A stretch of 64,000 nucleotides of DNA from Bacteroidales bacterium (lineage in GTDB: Bacteria; Bacteroidota; Bacteroidia; Bacteroidales; Muribaculaceae). Below the pieces are notes generated by a model that worked only from the letters and a program-made list of their open reading frames with translations, did not search any database and was not told the DNA's origin. This document shows positions 18,806 through 28,596 of the stretch, piece by piece (the first letter of the stretch is position 1; each line of letters starts with the position of its first letter). A program made the translations under genes and the position numbers. The stretch lies in NCBI GenBank assembly GCA_910575615.1, contig CAJTEX010000005.1, forward strand, positions 1 through 64,000, given 5' to 3'.

Positions 18806-19025
18806 TATTGCTGTCCGGTAAAAAAAGACAAAATCATATATTCTCTACAAATATAATAAGTTACACCTGTTTTACGAAAAAGGGCTTGTCATTTGAGGCG
18901 ATGTGAAATTGGTAGCATTAAGCATCAAAAAGCCCTTAAAAGACATCTATACGAGTCTGTTTCATGCTGTATGAGATAAAAATAGTCCATTTCCTATCAT
19001 GTCAAAGTTTTACCGGACAGCAATA
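18806..19025 (-). mobile_element. 220-bp miniature inverted-repeat transposable element, copy 1
   Basis: The ends are perfect 18-bp inverted repeats (TATTGCTGTCCGGTAAAA-like on the reference strand; the near end carries the same outer bases). The element is flanked by a perfect 9-bp direct repeat, ATTTCAGAC, at 18797-18805 and 19026-19034. Reverse-complemented, it is the same as the copy at 39436-39655 except for one base (19007). It has no coding capacity. An internal inverted repeat (AAGGGCTT/AAGCCCTT) may form a hairpin. On the minus strand it holds a TATATTTG box (18848-18855) pointing outward to dnaG. It lies between dnaG and the efflux operon, which diverge. Confidence 0.93.
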
Positions 19026-19112
19026 ATTTCAGACCACCAATTGCCCGCAAACGCCCCAAGGCAGCGGTGGCCCCACGTTTACAACTGTTCAACAACTGAT
19101 ATCCATATCACA

Positions 19113-20540
19113 ATGACAAACATCATCGAGAGGGTGACATTCACCACATTCGCGGCATTGATGCTGCTTATGTCAGTCGAGACGGTGCGTGGCGACGAGC
19201 CTCTGACCGCCGACAGCCTCCCCCGGGCCTGGACCTACGTCCCGGAGAAATACCAGGAGATTCCTGGGGGCGCCGATGACAGATGGTGGGGACGCTTCTC
19301 CGACCCGCTGCTTGACTCGCTCATCGTCCTTGGGGTGCAGCGCAACTATGACCTCCGCATCGCCCACCGGCGGCAGGAAATCGCCAGGGCGGCGATGAAC
19401 CAGGCCCGCGCCGCGTGGTATCCGACCATCAGCCTCTCGGCAGGCTGGAACGCCGCCAAGGAGTCGGGGGCCACAACCCGGGGAGCCACAACCGCCATGC
19501 CTGCCGAGTCTTATTTCACAGCCGGCCTGAATGCCAGCTGGGAAATCGACATCTTCGGCAAGGTGGCCGCCGGAGTAAAGGAGAAAAAGGCCGAATACAA
19601 CGCCAGCCGCGCTGAATACGCCGGATCGATGGTGTCGCTGACCGCCCAGATCGCATCGACATATTTCACCCTGCGCAGCCAGCAACGCCTGCTGCAGGTG
19701 GCCCAGGCCCACTGCAAGAGCCAGATGGAGATTGTCAAAATCGCCCGCGCACGTTTCGAGGCCACCCTCGCCTCGAAGCTCGATGTGGCCGAGGCATGGC
19801 AGACCTACTACTCCACGGCCGCTTCAATCCCTATGCTGGAAAGCTCGATACAGGCTTCAATAAACTCTCTGGGCATACTTGTCGGGGAATTCCCCCCGGA
19901 AGCGGCCAGGATGCTCGCCCAGCCCGGACCGCTCCCCAACTGGAAGACCGAAATCTCAGCCGGGGTGCCGGCCGACCTGCTCAGGCGACGTCCCGACATC
20001 GTGGAGGCCGAGATGGAGCTGGCGGCGGCGGCGGCCTCGGTCGGCATCGCCAAGAAAGATTTCCTCCCCACACTGACCATCGAAGGCTCAGTGACGACAG
20101 CCGCGCGGAAACCGGGCAACCTTTTCTCAGGCCACTCATTCACATGGTCGGTAGCCCCTACACTCTCCTGGACCCTCTTTGACGGCTTCTCGCGCAAATA
20201 CCAGCTCGTGTCGGCCCGCGAGCAGATGCAGTCAGCCATAGACAGCTACAACCTCTCGATACTCAACGCCGTCGGCGAGACCGAAAACGCACTGTCGACC
20301 TATGACGCCTCCCTGCGCCATATCGAGATTGTCGAAAAACTCTGTGTGCAGAACCAGGAGGCCCTCACTCTCGCCATAAAACGCTACAAAGACTCCCTGT
20401 CGCCCATGACCGACGTGGTCAACGCCCAGCTCAACGCCCTGGCAGGCGAAAGCGAGCTCGTGCAGGCCCAGGAGTCGGCCCTCACCTCCCTTGTCTCGCT
20501 GTATGAGGCCCTTGGCGGAGGCATATCCCTTGACGATTAA
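19113..20540 (+). CDS. Outer-membrane efflux factor (TolC/NodT family)
   Basis: The outer-membrane channel of a tripartite efflux pump. The 475-residue protein has a signal-like N-terminus (MTNIIERVTFTTFAALMLLMS) and two outer-membrane-efflux repeats of long helices, with family motifs RWWGRFSDPLLD near the N-terminus, SASWEIDIFG-like NASWEIDIFGKV, and LLRRRPDIVEAE before the second half. The ATG at 19113 is used: an in-frame start at 18999 lies inside the mobile element's end and would place a polar extension before the signal. No lipobox is obvious, unlike many NodT relatives. It leads the operon OMF-MFP-RND. Confidence 0.9.
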   Translation: MTNIIERVTFTTFAALMLLMSVETVRGDEPLTADSLPRAWTYVPEKYQEIPGGADDRWWGRFSDPLLDSLIVLGVQRNYDLRIAHRRQEIARAAMNQARAAWYPTISLSAGWNAAKESGATTRGATTAMPAESYFTAGLNASWEIDIFGKVAAGVKEKKAEYNASRAEYAGSMVSLTAQIASTYFTLRSQQRLLQVAQAHCKSQMEIVKIARARFEATLASKLDVAEAWQTYYSTAASIPMLESSIQASINSLGILVGEFPPEAARMLAQPGPLPNWKTEISAGVPADLLRRRPDIVEAEMELAAAAASVGIAKKDFLPTLTIEGSVTTAARKPGNLFSGHSFTWSVAPTLSWTLFDGFSRKYQLVSAREQMQSAIDSYNLSILNAVGETENALSTYDASLRHIEIVEKLCVQNQEALTLAIKRYKDSLSPMTDVVNAQLNALAGESELVQAQESALTSLVSLYEALGGGISLDD

Positions 20541-20585
20541 AATCCGCCCGATTTCATCATAACCCCCAACAATAAAGACATCACA

Positions 20586-21707
20586 ATGAAACGGAAACAT
20601 ATCATACTTACGGCTGCATGCGCCGCCATCGCGTTCTCAGGAGTTTTCCAGGGCTGCGGGAAAAAGCCCGCCGGGACAGAGGAAGAGGTGCCGCAGGTCT
20701 CGGTGGCCACCCCGATGACAGACTCTGTGGTTCTCCGCCAGTCATATCCAGCCACACTGTCGGCCACACAGTCGGCCGACGTGGTGGCCCGTGTCGACGG
20801 CCAGATTCTGCAGATTCTCTTCACCGAAGGGGACTTCGTCAAGGCCGGTCAGCCACTCTTCACCATCGAGTCGACAACCTATCGCGACGCGGTCAACCAG
20901 GCCCAGGCCGCCCTTGAGACCGCCATCGCCGAAAACGAATATGCCTTCAAGCAGTGTGAGGCCATGAAAAAGGCCCTTGAGGCCGATGCCGTGTCGAAGA
21001 TGGATGTCATCCAGGCCGAGAGCAACCTCCGCCAGAGCGAAGCCTCCATAAAGCAGGCGCGCGCCCAGCTTGAGACGGCCAAGACAAAGCTCGGCTACTG
21101 CACCGTCCGCGCTCCCTTCTCGGGGCTGATAACAGAGTCGATGTACAGCTCGGGCGCGTATGTCGGAGGGGAGGCCGCCCCTGTGACACTCGCCACCATA
21201 TACGCCAACAACACGATATACGCGATGTTCTCGGTCAGCACCGAGAGATACATGCAGGTGGCCGACACACGTGGCGGGAAGAACCTCGATCTCGACCATG
21301 TGCCGGTAATCGTGGGCGACACCACCTCCACCGTCACCTATGAGGGGAAACTCGACTACGCGTCGCCCGATGTCAGCAAGTCGACCGGCACAGTGACCCT
21401 CCGCCTCATCCTCGACAATCCGAAAGGCGAACTGCGCGACGGCATGTTCGCCACCGTCAAGCTCCCCTACGCCATCGATTCACGCGCCCTGCTTGTCAAA
21501 GACGCGTCGATCAGCACCGACCAGCTCGGCAAATACCTCTATGTCGTCAATGACTCCGACAAGATAATCTACACCCCCATCGAAGTCGGCGACCTCTATG
21601 ACGACACCCTCAGGATTGTCACCAAGGGGCTGCGTCCCGACGACCGCTACGTCACCACCGCCCTGCTCAAAGTGCGCGACGGAATGAAGGTGAAACCTAT
21701 AAAATAA
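20586..21707 (+). CDS. RND efflux periplasmic adaptor (membrane fusion protein), lipoprotein
   Basis: Joins the inner-membrane RND pump to the outer-membrane channel in the periplasm. 373 residues. The N-terminus [24 protein letters not shown] is a lipoprotein signal with the lipobox cysteine in VFQGC. Then come the lipoyl/biotinyl half-motifs ([24 protein letters not shown] and, after the hairpin, [13 protein letters not shown], named by their ends), a helical hairpin (about residues 100-165), the beta-barrel and the membrane-proximal domain ([12 protein letters not shown]). 45 bases after the channel gene and 13 before the pump gene. Confidence 0.95.
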   Translation: MKRKHIILTAACAAIAFSGVFQGCGKKPAGTEEEVPQVSVATPMTDSVVLRQSYPATLSATQSADVVARVDGQILQILFTEGDFVKAGQPLFTIESTTYRDAVNQAQAALETAIAENEYAFKQCEAMKKALEADAVSKMDVIQAESNLRQSEASIKQARAQLETAKTKLGYCTVRAPFSGLITESMYSSGAYVGGEAAPVTLATIYANNTIYAMFSVSTERYMQVADTRGGKNLDLDHVPVIVGDTTSTVTYEGKLDYASPDVSKSTGTVTLRLILDNPKGELRDGMFATVKLPYAIDSRALLVKDASISTDQLGKYLYVVNDSDKIIYTPIEVGDLYDDTLRIVTKGLRPDDRYVTTALLKVRDGMKVKPIK

Positions 21708-21720
21708 ATCCGCCACGCCT

Positions 21721-24700
21721 ATGTTCTCAAGATTTTTCATCGACCGTCCGATATTCGCGACGGTGATGGCCATCATAATGATACTCGCCGGAGTCATCAC
21801 GGTCAAGACCCTCCCGATAGCCCAGTATCCCGACATCACCCCGCCCACAGTGATGGTGCGCGCCACCTATCCTGGTGCCGACGCCAAGACGGTGGCCGAG
21901 ACCGTCGGTGTCCCCATCGAGGAGAGCGTCAACGGAGTTGAGGGGATGATGTACATGAGCTCCAACTCAAGCTCAGACGGCTCTTACAGCCTGACCGTGA
22001 CATTCGAGAACGGCACCGACGTGGATGACGCGACCATCAAGGTGCAGAACCTCGTCAACCAGGCCGAAGCCCAGTTGCCGTCGGCAGTGACCCAGCAGGG
22101 GGTGGACGTGATGTCTGAATCGACAAGCATCCTGCTTTTCGTGGCGCTCCAGGGCGACGAGCGCTACGACGCGCTGTATCTCACCAACTATGCCCAGCTG
22201 CATATCGTCGACGCCCTCAGCCGCCTCGAGGGAGTAGGCGGTGTGAGCGCGTTTGGCGGTGGCGACTACTCGATGCGCGTGTGGCTCGACCCCGACGCCA
22301 TGATGTCGAGGGGGATAACCCCGGCCGATGTCATCGCGGCAATCGAGGCCCAGAACATGGAGGTGTCGGCAGGCTCGGTGGGCGCGCCGCCATCCTCCAC
22401 CCCGTCAGCATTCCAGTTCACCCTCTCATCACAGGGCAGGCTCACCACCGCCGACCAGTTTGGCGACATAATCCTGCGGAGCTGTCCCAACGGGGCACTG
22501 TTGCGCCTGCGCGATGTCGCCAAGGTTGAACTGGGCAGCGACTCCTACACCAGCATCAGCCGTGTGTCGGGAAAGCCCGCCGGACTGATCGGTGTCTACC
22601 AGCGTCCGCAGGCCAACGCCCTGGAGGTTGCCGGCGAGGTCGAGAAAGAGCTTGAGGCGCTTGCCCCCTATTTCCCCCCGGGAGTCCATTACCGCGTGTT
22701 GATGAACACCACCAACTTCATCTCCGCCTCGGTCGACGAGGTGCTGGTGACATTCGTCGAAACCACCCTCATCGTGATGGTCGTCATACTCTTCTTCCTC
22801 CAGAGCTGGCGCGCCGTCATCATCCCTATGCTGACAATCCCGGTATCGCTCATCGCCACATTCGCGGTCATGAAGCTGATGGGCTTCTCCCTCAACACCC
22901 TCACCCTCTTCGGCCTCGTGCTGGCAATCGCCATAGTCGTCGATGACGCGATAGTGGTGGTGGAGGACTGCGCGCGCCTGGTGCAGGAGGGGTCAATGAC
23001 GCCACGCGAGGCCGCGCGCAAGGCGATGGTCGAGCTGCAGGGCCCGGTGGTGGGCGAAGTGCTGGTGCTGCTGTCGGTGTTCATACCGACGGCATTCATC
23101 TCCGGCATCACCGGAGAGCTGTACAAGCAGTTTGCCCTCACCATCGCCGTCTCCACCGCCTTCTCGGGCTTCAACGCCCTGACCTTCACCCCCGCCATGT
23201 GTGCGCTCTTCCTGCGCAAGCAGAGCAAGTCGTCGGGTTTCATCCTTTTCAGATGGTGGAACACAGCCTGGGGAAAGACCGTCAGGTTCTACACCGACAT
23301 GATCGGCCGCCTGCTTAAACGCCCCTGGGTTGCCATAGGGATATACGCCATCCTCTGCGTGGCCGCTTTCTGGGGCTTCGCCAAATGGCCGTCGAGCTAC
23401 CTGCCTGAGGAGGACATGGGCTACTTCATGGCCTCTGTGCAGCTCCCCACCGAGGCCTCGCTCGAGCGCACCGACAAGATGGTGGCCCAGGTGTCAGACA
23501 TCATCCGCGAGATGCCCGAGGTGGAGGATGTCATCGAGATGTCGGGCTTCTCCTTCATGGCCGGAGGCTCGGGGAGCAACCTCGGCTCGATGTTCGTCAT
23601 GCTCAAACCCTGGAAAGACCGCAAAGGGAAATCCCACTCAGTGGAGGCCATCATAGACCGCATCGACGAGAGGTGTGCCTCGCTGCAGCAGGGCATAGTG
23701 TTCGCCGTCAATCCACCGGCCATCCCCGGCCTGGGCGCCACGTCGGGATTGTCGATGCAGCTGCTCGACATCAACTCGCGCGGGGCCTCCCAGATGGCCA
23801 AAGCGCTCGAAGACATAGAGGAGGCGGCCCGCAAGGATCCGCGCATAGGGTCGGTGCAGTCGCTTTACGAAGGGGAGGTGCCGCAATACAGTCTGGAGAT
23901 GCAGCGCGACAAAATCGAGATGCTCGGCCTTGACCTCGACGCCGTCTATTCGGCCCTGAGCAGCTATATCGGAGGATCGTATGTCAACGATTTCGTCAAG
24001 TTCGGGAATGTCTACCAGGTCAACATCGGGTCTACCGACAACGCCCGCGCCAATGTCAACGATGTGCTGAAACTGGCCGTCAGGAACTCCAGCGGCGACA
24101 TGGTGCCATTCTCGGTCTTCGCCACGATAAAACCGGTGATGGGCTCGGCATCAATCGGACGCTACAACATGTATGAGACCGCGTCGCTGACGGCCACCCC
24201 TGCCGACGGGGTAAGCTCGTCGGAAGGCATCAAGGCGATGGAGGAAATCGTGGAGAAAGCCACCGCCAACAGTTACGGGTACGCCTGGACAGGCGAGGCA
24301 TACCAGGAGAGCCGCGCCGGCACCACCGTGTCTGCCGTGCTGCTCTTCGCGGTGATAATCACCATCCTGGTGCTGGCCGCCCAGTATGAGAGCTGGACCG
24401 ACCCGCTGGCGGTGGTCATATCAATGCCAACGGCCATCCTTGGCACAGTGCTGGGCTGCCTATGCATGAGCCAGTCGATAAGCATCTACACCCAGATCGG
24501 CATCATATTGCTACTGGGTCTTTCGGCCAAGAACGCCATCCTTATAGTCGAGTACGCGATGGACTACCGAAAGCAGGGGATGTCGATACTCGAGGCGGCC
24601 TACAAGGGAGGCATGGTACGTTTCCGCCCGATCATGATGACCGCCCTGGCCTTTGTCTTCGGAGTGATGCCGATGCTGTTCGCCACAGGAGCCGGAGCGG

Positions 24701-24951
24701 CAAGCCGCATCAGCCTCGGCTCGGCAGTGGTCTTCGGCATGGCTGTCAACGCAATCATCGGCACACTGTTTGTCCCCAACTTCTGGGAGCTCTTCCAGAC
24801 TTTCCAGGAGAAATACCTGTCGAAGCTCTTCGCCTCGGCCGACAAGACGGCGGGCTCCAAGCCCGACAGCGCAGACTCCCCATCGGGGCCAACCGCCGCT
24901 TCGCAAGGAAGCACCGACTCATCTTCCCCTGACACAACCGGAGGGGTATGA
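21721..24951 (+). CDS. RND multidrug efflux transporter (HAE1/AcrB family)
   Basis: The proton-driven inner-membrane pump of the tripartite system. 1076 residues, the usual size. The N-terminus [20 protein letters not shown] is that of the family. Transmembrane helix 4 carries the proton-relay aspartates in [19 protein letters not shown], and helix 10 has the lysine in [17 protein letters not shown]. Two large periplasmic loops follow helices 1 and 7. The C-terminal 40 residues are a Ser/Pro/Thr-rich tail. Drug, bile-salt or lipid export is typical of HAE1 pumps; the substrate is unknown here. No regulator gene is adjacent. Confidence 0.96.
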   Translation: MFSRFFIDRPIFATVMAIIMILAGVITVKTLPIAQYPDITPPTVMVRATYPGADAKTVAETVGVPIEESVNGVEGMMYMSSNSSSDGSYSLTVTFENGTDVDDATIKVQNLVNQAEAQLPSAVTQQGVDVMSESTSILLFVALQGDERYDALYLTNYAQLHIVDALSRLEGVGGVSAFGGGDYSMRVWLDPDAMMSRGITPADVIAAIEAQNMEVSAGSVGAPPSSTPSAFQFTLSSQGRLTTADQFGDIILRSCPNGALLRLRDVAKVELGSDSYTSISRVSGKPAGLIGVYQRPQANALEVAGEVEKELEALAPYFPPGVHYRVLMNTTNFISASVDEVLVTFVETTLIVMVVILFFLQSWRAVIIPMLTIPVSLIATFAVMKLMGFSLNTLTLFGLVLAIAIVVDDAIVVVEDCARLVQEGSMTPREAARKAMVELQGPVVGEVLVLLSVFIPTAFISGITGELYKQFALTIAVSTAFSGFNALTFTPAMCALFLRKQSKSSGFILFRWWNTAWGKTVRFYTDMIGRLLKRPWVAIGIYAILCVAAFWGFAKWPSSYLPEEDMGYFMASVQLPTEASLERTDKMVAQVSDIIREMPEVEDVIEMSGFSFMAGGSGSNLGSMFVMLKPWKDRKGKSHSVEAIIDRIDERCASLQQGIVFAVNPPAIPGLGATSGLSMQLLDINSRGASQMAKALEDIEEAARKDPRIGSVQSLYEGEVPQYSLEMQRDKIEMLGLDLDAVYSALSSYIGGSYVNDFVKFGNVYQVNIGSTDNARANVNDVLKLAVRNSSGDMVPFSVFATIKPVMGSASIGRYNMYETASLTATPADGVSSSEGIKAMEEIVEKATANSYGYAWTGEAYQESRAGTTVSAVLLFAVIITILVLAAQYESWTDPLAVVISMPTAILGTVLGCLCMSQSISIYTQIGIILLLGLSAKNAILIVEYAMDYRKQGMSILEAAYKGGMVRFRPIMMTALAFVFGVMPMLFATGAGAASRISLGSAVVFGMAVNAIIGTLFVPNFWELFQTFQEKYLSKLFASADKTAGSKPDSADSPSGPTAASQGSTDSSSPDTTGGV

Positions 24952-24969
24952 GCCTCCGGCCACACAACA

Positions 24970-25016
24970 GAAAAACCATCCGGCAGGCCTTGACGGCCCC
25001 GACCGGATGGTTTTTC
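24970..25016. terminator. Bidirectional terminator between the efflux operon and the secreted-protein gene
   Basis: AAAAACCATCCGG (24971-24983) pairs with CCGGATGGTTTTT (25003-25015). The flanking A-run and T-run make it work for both converging units. Confidence 0.9.
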
Positions 25017-25052
25017 TTTAAAATCGCTTGTCTTACTGATTATTCGCGGACA

Positions 25053-27203
25053 TCAACGGGCGATGGCGACTTTCTCGACCTTGCTGCCCTGGCGGCGGAT
25101 ATAGAGACCGGGCTGGTCGGCGGCAACGCGCACGCCCTGGAGGTTGAAGTATTCCACAGGAGAATTCATATAATCGGCAGCCACACCCTCAACCGAGGAG
25201 ATGATGTTGCCTGAGGCATCGACATTCTTCACAAGTTCCTCGGAGTGCAGGTCGCCGAGTACAGACTTGGCGCGGATGGAGAGATAATTCCCTGCTGTCA
25301 CAGGCACATATATTTCATAGTTCTCACCCTCTTCGGCAACCTTGTTGGTCCATGCGGTGTCATCGGCGGCGGGAGCCTTGGCCAACACTGAAGCGGCCAC
25401 ATCCTCGCCATTCTCCTTGACAGCATTGCCGTCCTTGTCATATTCCACAGTCCAGACATGGAGCTCACCCTTGGTCGACATCAGTGACACCTTGGTAGCG
25501 TCATCCTCCATCAGGTCAAAGGCAGGCGCCTCGGGCTGAGGCTCAACCAGACGGTAAATCTGCACCGGCTTATAATCTTCGTCTTCAACCACAAAACAAT
25601 TGAATGAAAGACCTCCGCTTGCAGCCGACTTTCCATTGTAATAAATCTGACGAATGACTTCTGATTTCTTACAATTTACAAATTTGATTATCGCATTTGC
25701 GTTATCATCAAACTCAATCGACGAATTCCGACGATTCAGATTTGCTTCTTGAGGGTTATTTGCAAAAAGTCTGTTATTATTGGCTTCTGAATTAAGATAT
25801 ACCTGAGGGTTTGCAATATTGCCATTTGTCCCGAGATAATTCAGAGTCCGCCAAAGCCAAGTATCGCCATCCTTTTCCAAGGTCAGACGCAAAACTGTTT
25901 CTGAAGGATTGACAATCGAATTTTCCTGAATGGTAATTTCGGTAGATTTACGATTGTTTGTGTTATTTGTATTGGCCATAGCCAATTTGGCATCTTTCGC
26001 GGCGATGATATATTTTCCGCCGATGGCCAGCTCATCAACTGATTTCACAAGAGTCCAGACTTCATTTTCAGGAAGAACGGGTTCGGTGACAGTGAGGTAA
26101 AACTCACAAGTGCTTTCATTCGTGCCATCAGTGGCTGTCACAATGATACCATCCTGAGCAAACGCAAATTCAGGGGTCCAGGTAGCAGTGTTTGCCTCCT
26201 CATTAACAACCAACAAAGATTCCATAATCCTCTCGACAGTGATGTTGGTGGCATTCTCTGCAGCGAAAGTAAATGTGGTGCCGACTTCCACAGACACTTC
26301 ATCATTTTCGGCAACCTGGATTCCATCGCCGTAAGTCACAATGATGTCGCCGAGGACAGGCTGAGGAGCCTCAACCACCTCAAGCATAAAGGTGAATGTC
26401 TTTTCTTCCTCACCAAGCGTTGCAGTCACGGTCAGCTCTTCACCATCGGTCACAGTAGCAGCCCAGTCGGCTGTGGCGACACCCTGCGCAATGGTTGTGT
26501 TTTCGAAGTCTGTAACAACGATTGATTCCGCGTTTTCAGCAGAGAATGTGAAGACAGTACCCTCCATGACTCCTTCGAGAATATCACCATCAACAACGGG
26601 AGTCGCATCCTCACCGTAGGTGACGATGATGTCGCCTAAAACAGGTGTTACAACGGATTCTTCATATACAACTTCCAGTCCGGAGAATCCTATGTATTTA
26701 CCATCTGCGTTACCAGATAGAATCACCTGGATTTTTCCGGAGGCATTGCCCGTAAATACACAATCGGTTGAGGTAGAGGTAAGTGTTGCATTGGCAGCCC
26801 CATTGATTAAGAAAGCCTCTTCACCAACAACAACTGAGATTATGGCATTTCCATTTGATTTCGCGCCTTTCAACGTGACTTTTGAGATTGTGCCCACGAA
26901 ACTTTCGGTGGATAGAGTCATTGATTTCAGTCCGGCGCTTTTAGAACCGAGGGTCACTCCATTTTTTCCTCTTGAATAATATTTAGTCGTTTTCTGCCAT
27001 ACATAATCCAACGACCAGGTTGCCTTTAAACCTGAATTCATATCTGTCCATGTGGATGGTGCTTTTGTTGTCACACTACCACTACTGGGACTCAAAACAG
27101 CATCCCAGCCGGCAGCAGTCTCTGGCGCTGATGACCATATGGCTGCGGATGCAGTCATGACAGCCATAACGCCTGCGACCATAAAAAGTAGCAGTTTTTT
27201 CAT
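25053..27203 (-). CDS. Secreted multi-domain surface protein with repeated Ig-like units and a C-terminal tail motif
   Basis: 716 residues with a clear signal peptide (MKKLLLFMVAGVMAVMTASA). After an N-terminal beta domain, two related units start with VLGDIIVTYGEDA (about residue 190) and VLGDIIVTYGDGI (about residue 285), each followed by GT.FTFSAENA/FTFAAENA. A domain containing IIAAKDAKLAMAN follows. The end has EYFNLQGVRVAADQPGLYIRR and a basic finish, a tail often seen on secreted Bacteroidales proteins and thought to serve sorting or anchoring (inference). The middle (about 25580-26400) is visibly more AT-rich than both ends, which suggests domain exchange. The ligand or substrate is unknown. 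Confidence 0.8.
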   Translation of the reverse strand: MKKLLLFMVAGVMAVMTASAAIWSSAPETAAGWDAVLSPSSGSVTTKAPSTWTDMNSGLKATWSLDYVWQKTTKYYSRGKNGVTLGSKSAGLKSMTLSTESFVGTISKVTLKGAKSNGNAIISVVVGEEAFLINGAANATLTSTSTDCVFTGNASGKIQVILSGNADGKYIGFSGLEVVYEESVVTPVLGDIIVTYGEDATPVVDGDILEGVMEGTVFTFSAENAESIVVTDFENTTIAQGVATADWAATVTDGEELTVTATLGEEEKTFTFMLEVVEAPQPVLGDIIVTYGDGIQVAENDEVSVEVGTTFTFAAENATNITVERIMESLLVVNEEANTATWTPEFAFAQDGIIVTATDGTNESTCEFYLTVTEPVLPENEVWTLVKSVDELAIGGKYIIAAKDAKLAMANTNNTNNRKSTEITIQENSIVNPSETVLRLTLEKDGDTWLWRTLNYLGTNGNIANPQVYLNSEANNNRLFANNPQEANLNRRNSSIEFDDNANAIIKFVNCKKSEVIRQIYYNGKSAASGGLSFNCFVVEDEDYKPVQIYRLVEPQPEAPAFDLMEDDATKVSLMSTKGELHVWTVEYDKDGNAVKENGEDVAASVLAKAPAADDTAWTNKVAEEGENYEIYVPVTAGNYLSIRAKSVLGDLHSEELVKNVDASGNIISSVEGVAADYMNSPVEYFNLQGVRVAADQPGLYIRRQGSKVEKVAIAR

Positions 27204-27283
27204 AAGCCTTTTGATTTGAAAGTTTAGTATAATTGGTTAAAGATTGTTTTCTCCTCTGAGAAACCTGAAAAGTTTAGTTCTGA

Positions 27284-27291
27284 CAAAGATA
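27284..27291 (-). promoter_or_regulatory. -7 box for the secreted-protein gene
   Basis: TATCTTTG on the minus strand, about 80 bases before the ATG at 27203. The -33 region is weak. The rest of 27204-27470 is AT-rich and holds no gene. Confidence 0.5.
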
Positions 27292-27388
27292 GCGAAAATA
27301 CATCTGAATACCACACCGTATGGTGTTAAATTTTAGCGGCGTGGCGCTATCGGCACCTACTGAAAAATTATACAATCTTTTTAAACTT

Positions 27389-27417
27389 TTGACAAGGTTT
27401 TGCTATTATACTATAGA
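27389..27417 (+). promoter_or_regulatory. Sigma-70-like promoter motif before the 27471 gene
   Basis: TTGACA (27389-27394), 17 bases, TATAGA (27412-27417) fits the E. coli housekeeping consensus rather than the Bacteroidetes one. It lies 53 bases before the ATG at 27471, in AT-rich sequence where a chance match is possible. Confidence 0.35.
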
Positions 27418-27470
27418 CAGTGTCATCACATGTCTACCCTTAACCATATCATTATTTCAACTAAAGATTT

Positions 27471-27833
27471 ATGAAACTGAAAATTTCTTTGAAAACCGGC
27501 TCTCGGGATGAGGCCGTGAACCTCGGAAAGAAGATTCTCAAGGATGTGAAGAACGGCGAATGGCCCACATGGGGATTCCGTGAAATCGCTGCACCCAACA
27601 TGACATCCAAGCCGGTGATTTGCCACGATGTTTCATCGGGACAATACCTCGACGAGGGGAAAGATGTCTGTTTCGGCATCCACCTCGACGGCGCAGACCT
27701 GATTATAATTCCGGGCTTGCTGACCAACTGGTGTGCCACCCCCTCCCCCGACCAGCAACGGCTCCACATCGGGCGCCTCACCTCCCTGCTCCTCTCCTAT
27801 CGCCCCTATTTCCACTCTATGACGATCTCCTGA
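27471..27833 (+). CDS. Hypothetical protein, 120 residues
   Basis: I do not recognise a family. The ATG start gives a hydrophilic N-terminus (MKLKISLKTGSRDEAVNLGKKIL), no signal peptide, and a compact body with WPTWGFREIAAP, a His/Cys pair (ICHDV) and a hydrophobic strand DLIIIPGLLTNWCATPSPDQQ. Codon use in the body is like that of neighbouring genes. It stands alone between the divergent secreted-protein gene and the converging HepT remnant. A cytoplasmic enzyme-like domain is possible, but I see no catalytic signature. Confidence 0.6.
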   Translation: MKLKISLKTGSRDEAVNLGKKILKDVKNGEWPTWGFREIAAPNMTSKPVICHDVSSGQYLDEGKDVCFGIHLDGADLIIIPGLLTNWCATPSPDQQRLHIGRLTSLLLSYRPYFHSMTIS

Positions 27834-27859
27834 CGCCCCCCCTGAACAACCGCTTAAGC

Positions 27860-28261
27860 CTATTGTTTTCTTTTCAAATATTCAATCAAATAATCGACCG
27901 CGTCAGCGAGAGGACGCAAATCATTCTTAACGACATCAAAAATTATATCCGCATCAATGTCGAAATAACCGTGCGCGATGTGGTCACGCATTCATTTCAC
28001 ATCGTCCCAAGGAATTTCAGGTCTCAATTTTAAAAGAGCACCTTTTGTCCTCGAATCGATTTTCTTTATCCCCTCTCCTATCGCTTCAAGCAACATGCTG
28101 GTTGCAGCCAATGTCTTCATCCCATCTGGCGAGGCGGCATAATCATCCGGACTAACAATGCCGTCATTCCAATTTTCCAACTGGCACACAGCATCCTTAA
28201 TCTGCCGCAGAATATTAAGCACAAGAGAATTACTGGAAAATGATGATTCCATCGCGGTCAA
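27860..28261 (-). pseudogene. hepT: HepT-like HEPN toxin split by an in-frame TGA
   Basis: HepT is the HEPN ribonuclease toxin of the type VII HepT/MntA system. The frame from 28261 (ATG; 28252 also possible) reads normally to PWDDVK, meets TGA (27992-27994) and then continues without another stop to TAG at 27860-27862. After the TGA it reads MRDHIAHGYFDIDADIIF, which contains the family's RX4HXY active-site motif. In HepT proteins a glycine usually precedes MRD, so a single change GGA to TGA explains the break. An ATG follows the TGA directly, so re-initiation of a 43-residue C-terminal piece is possible. The start overlaps mntA. Confidence 0.8.
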
Positions 28262-28526
28262 TTTCTCCTTTGAGGAAGGGGTTCATATGTTTGTGAAACC
28301 TGACGACATCAACAGATGTTCCAAGAACGGTTTCAAGGTAACGTTTCAGGCGTATGACAAGGAACATCTTTGGCGACATATCAACACAGACATCAACATC
28401 ACTGTTGTCTGTCTGCTCTCCGCGCGCCACTGAGCCGAAAAGCCGTAAGCTTTTTACGCCGAACTCGTCTCGCAGCGTCATGATTTCACGAGATAATATC
28501 TCCATATATTCCTGCTTTGTTCTCAT
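28230..28526 (-). CDS. mntA: MntA-like minimal nucleotidyltransferase antitoxin
   Basis: A 98-residue nucleotidyltransferase of the MNT family, the antitoxin that adenylylates (AMPylates) HepT next to its active site. It shows the signature GSVARGEQTDNSDVDVCVDM, i.e. GS-x(3)-G-x(5)-SDxD, and a third aspartate in VDVVRF. The ATG at 28526 (MRTKQEYMEIL) is chosen over an in-frame start at 28604, which lies upstream of the promoter box. Its 3' end overlaps the hepT start, as is usual in this module. It appears intact even though hepT is broken, consistent with a decaying toxin-antitoxin unit. Confidence 0.88.
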   Translation of the reverse strand: MRTKQEYMEILSREIMTLRDEFGVKSLRLFGSVARGEQTDNSDVDVCVDMSPKMFLVIRLKRYLETVLGTSVDVVRFHKHMNPFLKGEIDRDGIIIFQ

Positions 28527-28543
28527 CGCTTTAAAGTTATCTG

Positions 28544-28573
28544 CAAAATTACAACAATTTACAGATTGTGCAA
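28544..28573 (-). promoter_or_regulatory. Promoter of mntA-hepT
   Basis: TTG (28571-28573), 19 bases, TAATTTTG (28544-28551) on the minus strand. The -7 box ends 17 bases before the mntA ATG. Confidence 0.7.
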
Positions 28574-28596
28574 GTTTCCTGGCATTTTTCCAGCAT

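Noticed and set aside
18999-19112. Upstream extension of the outer-membrane factor gene into the MITE
   Set aside because: The extra residues come from the element's end and precede a good signal peptide at ATG 19113.
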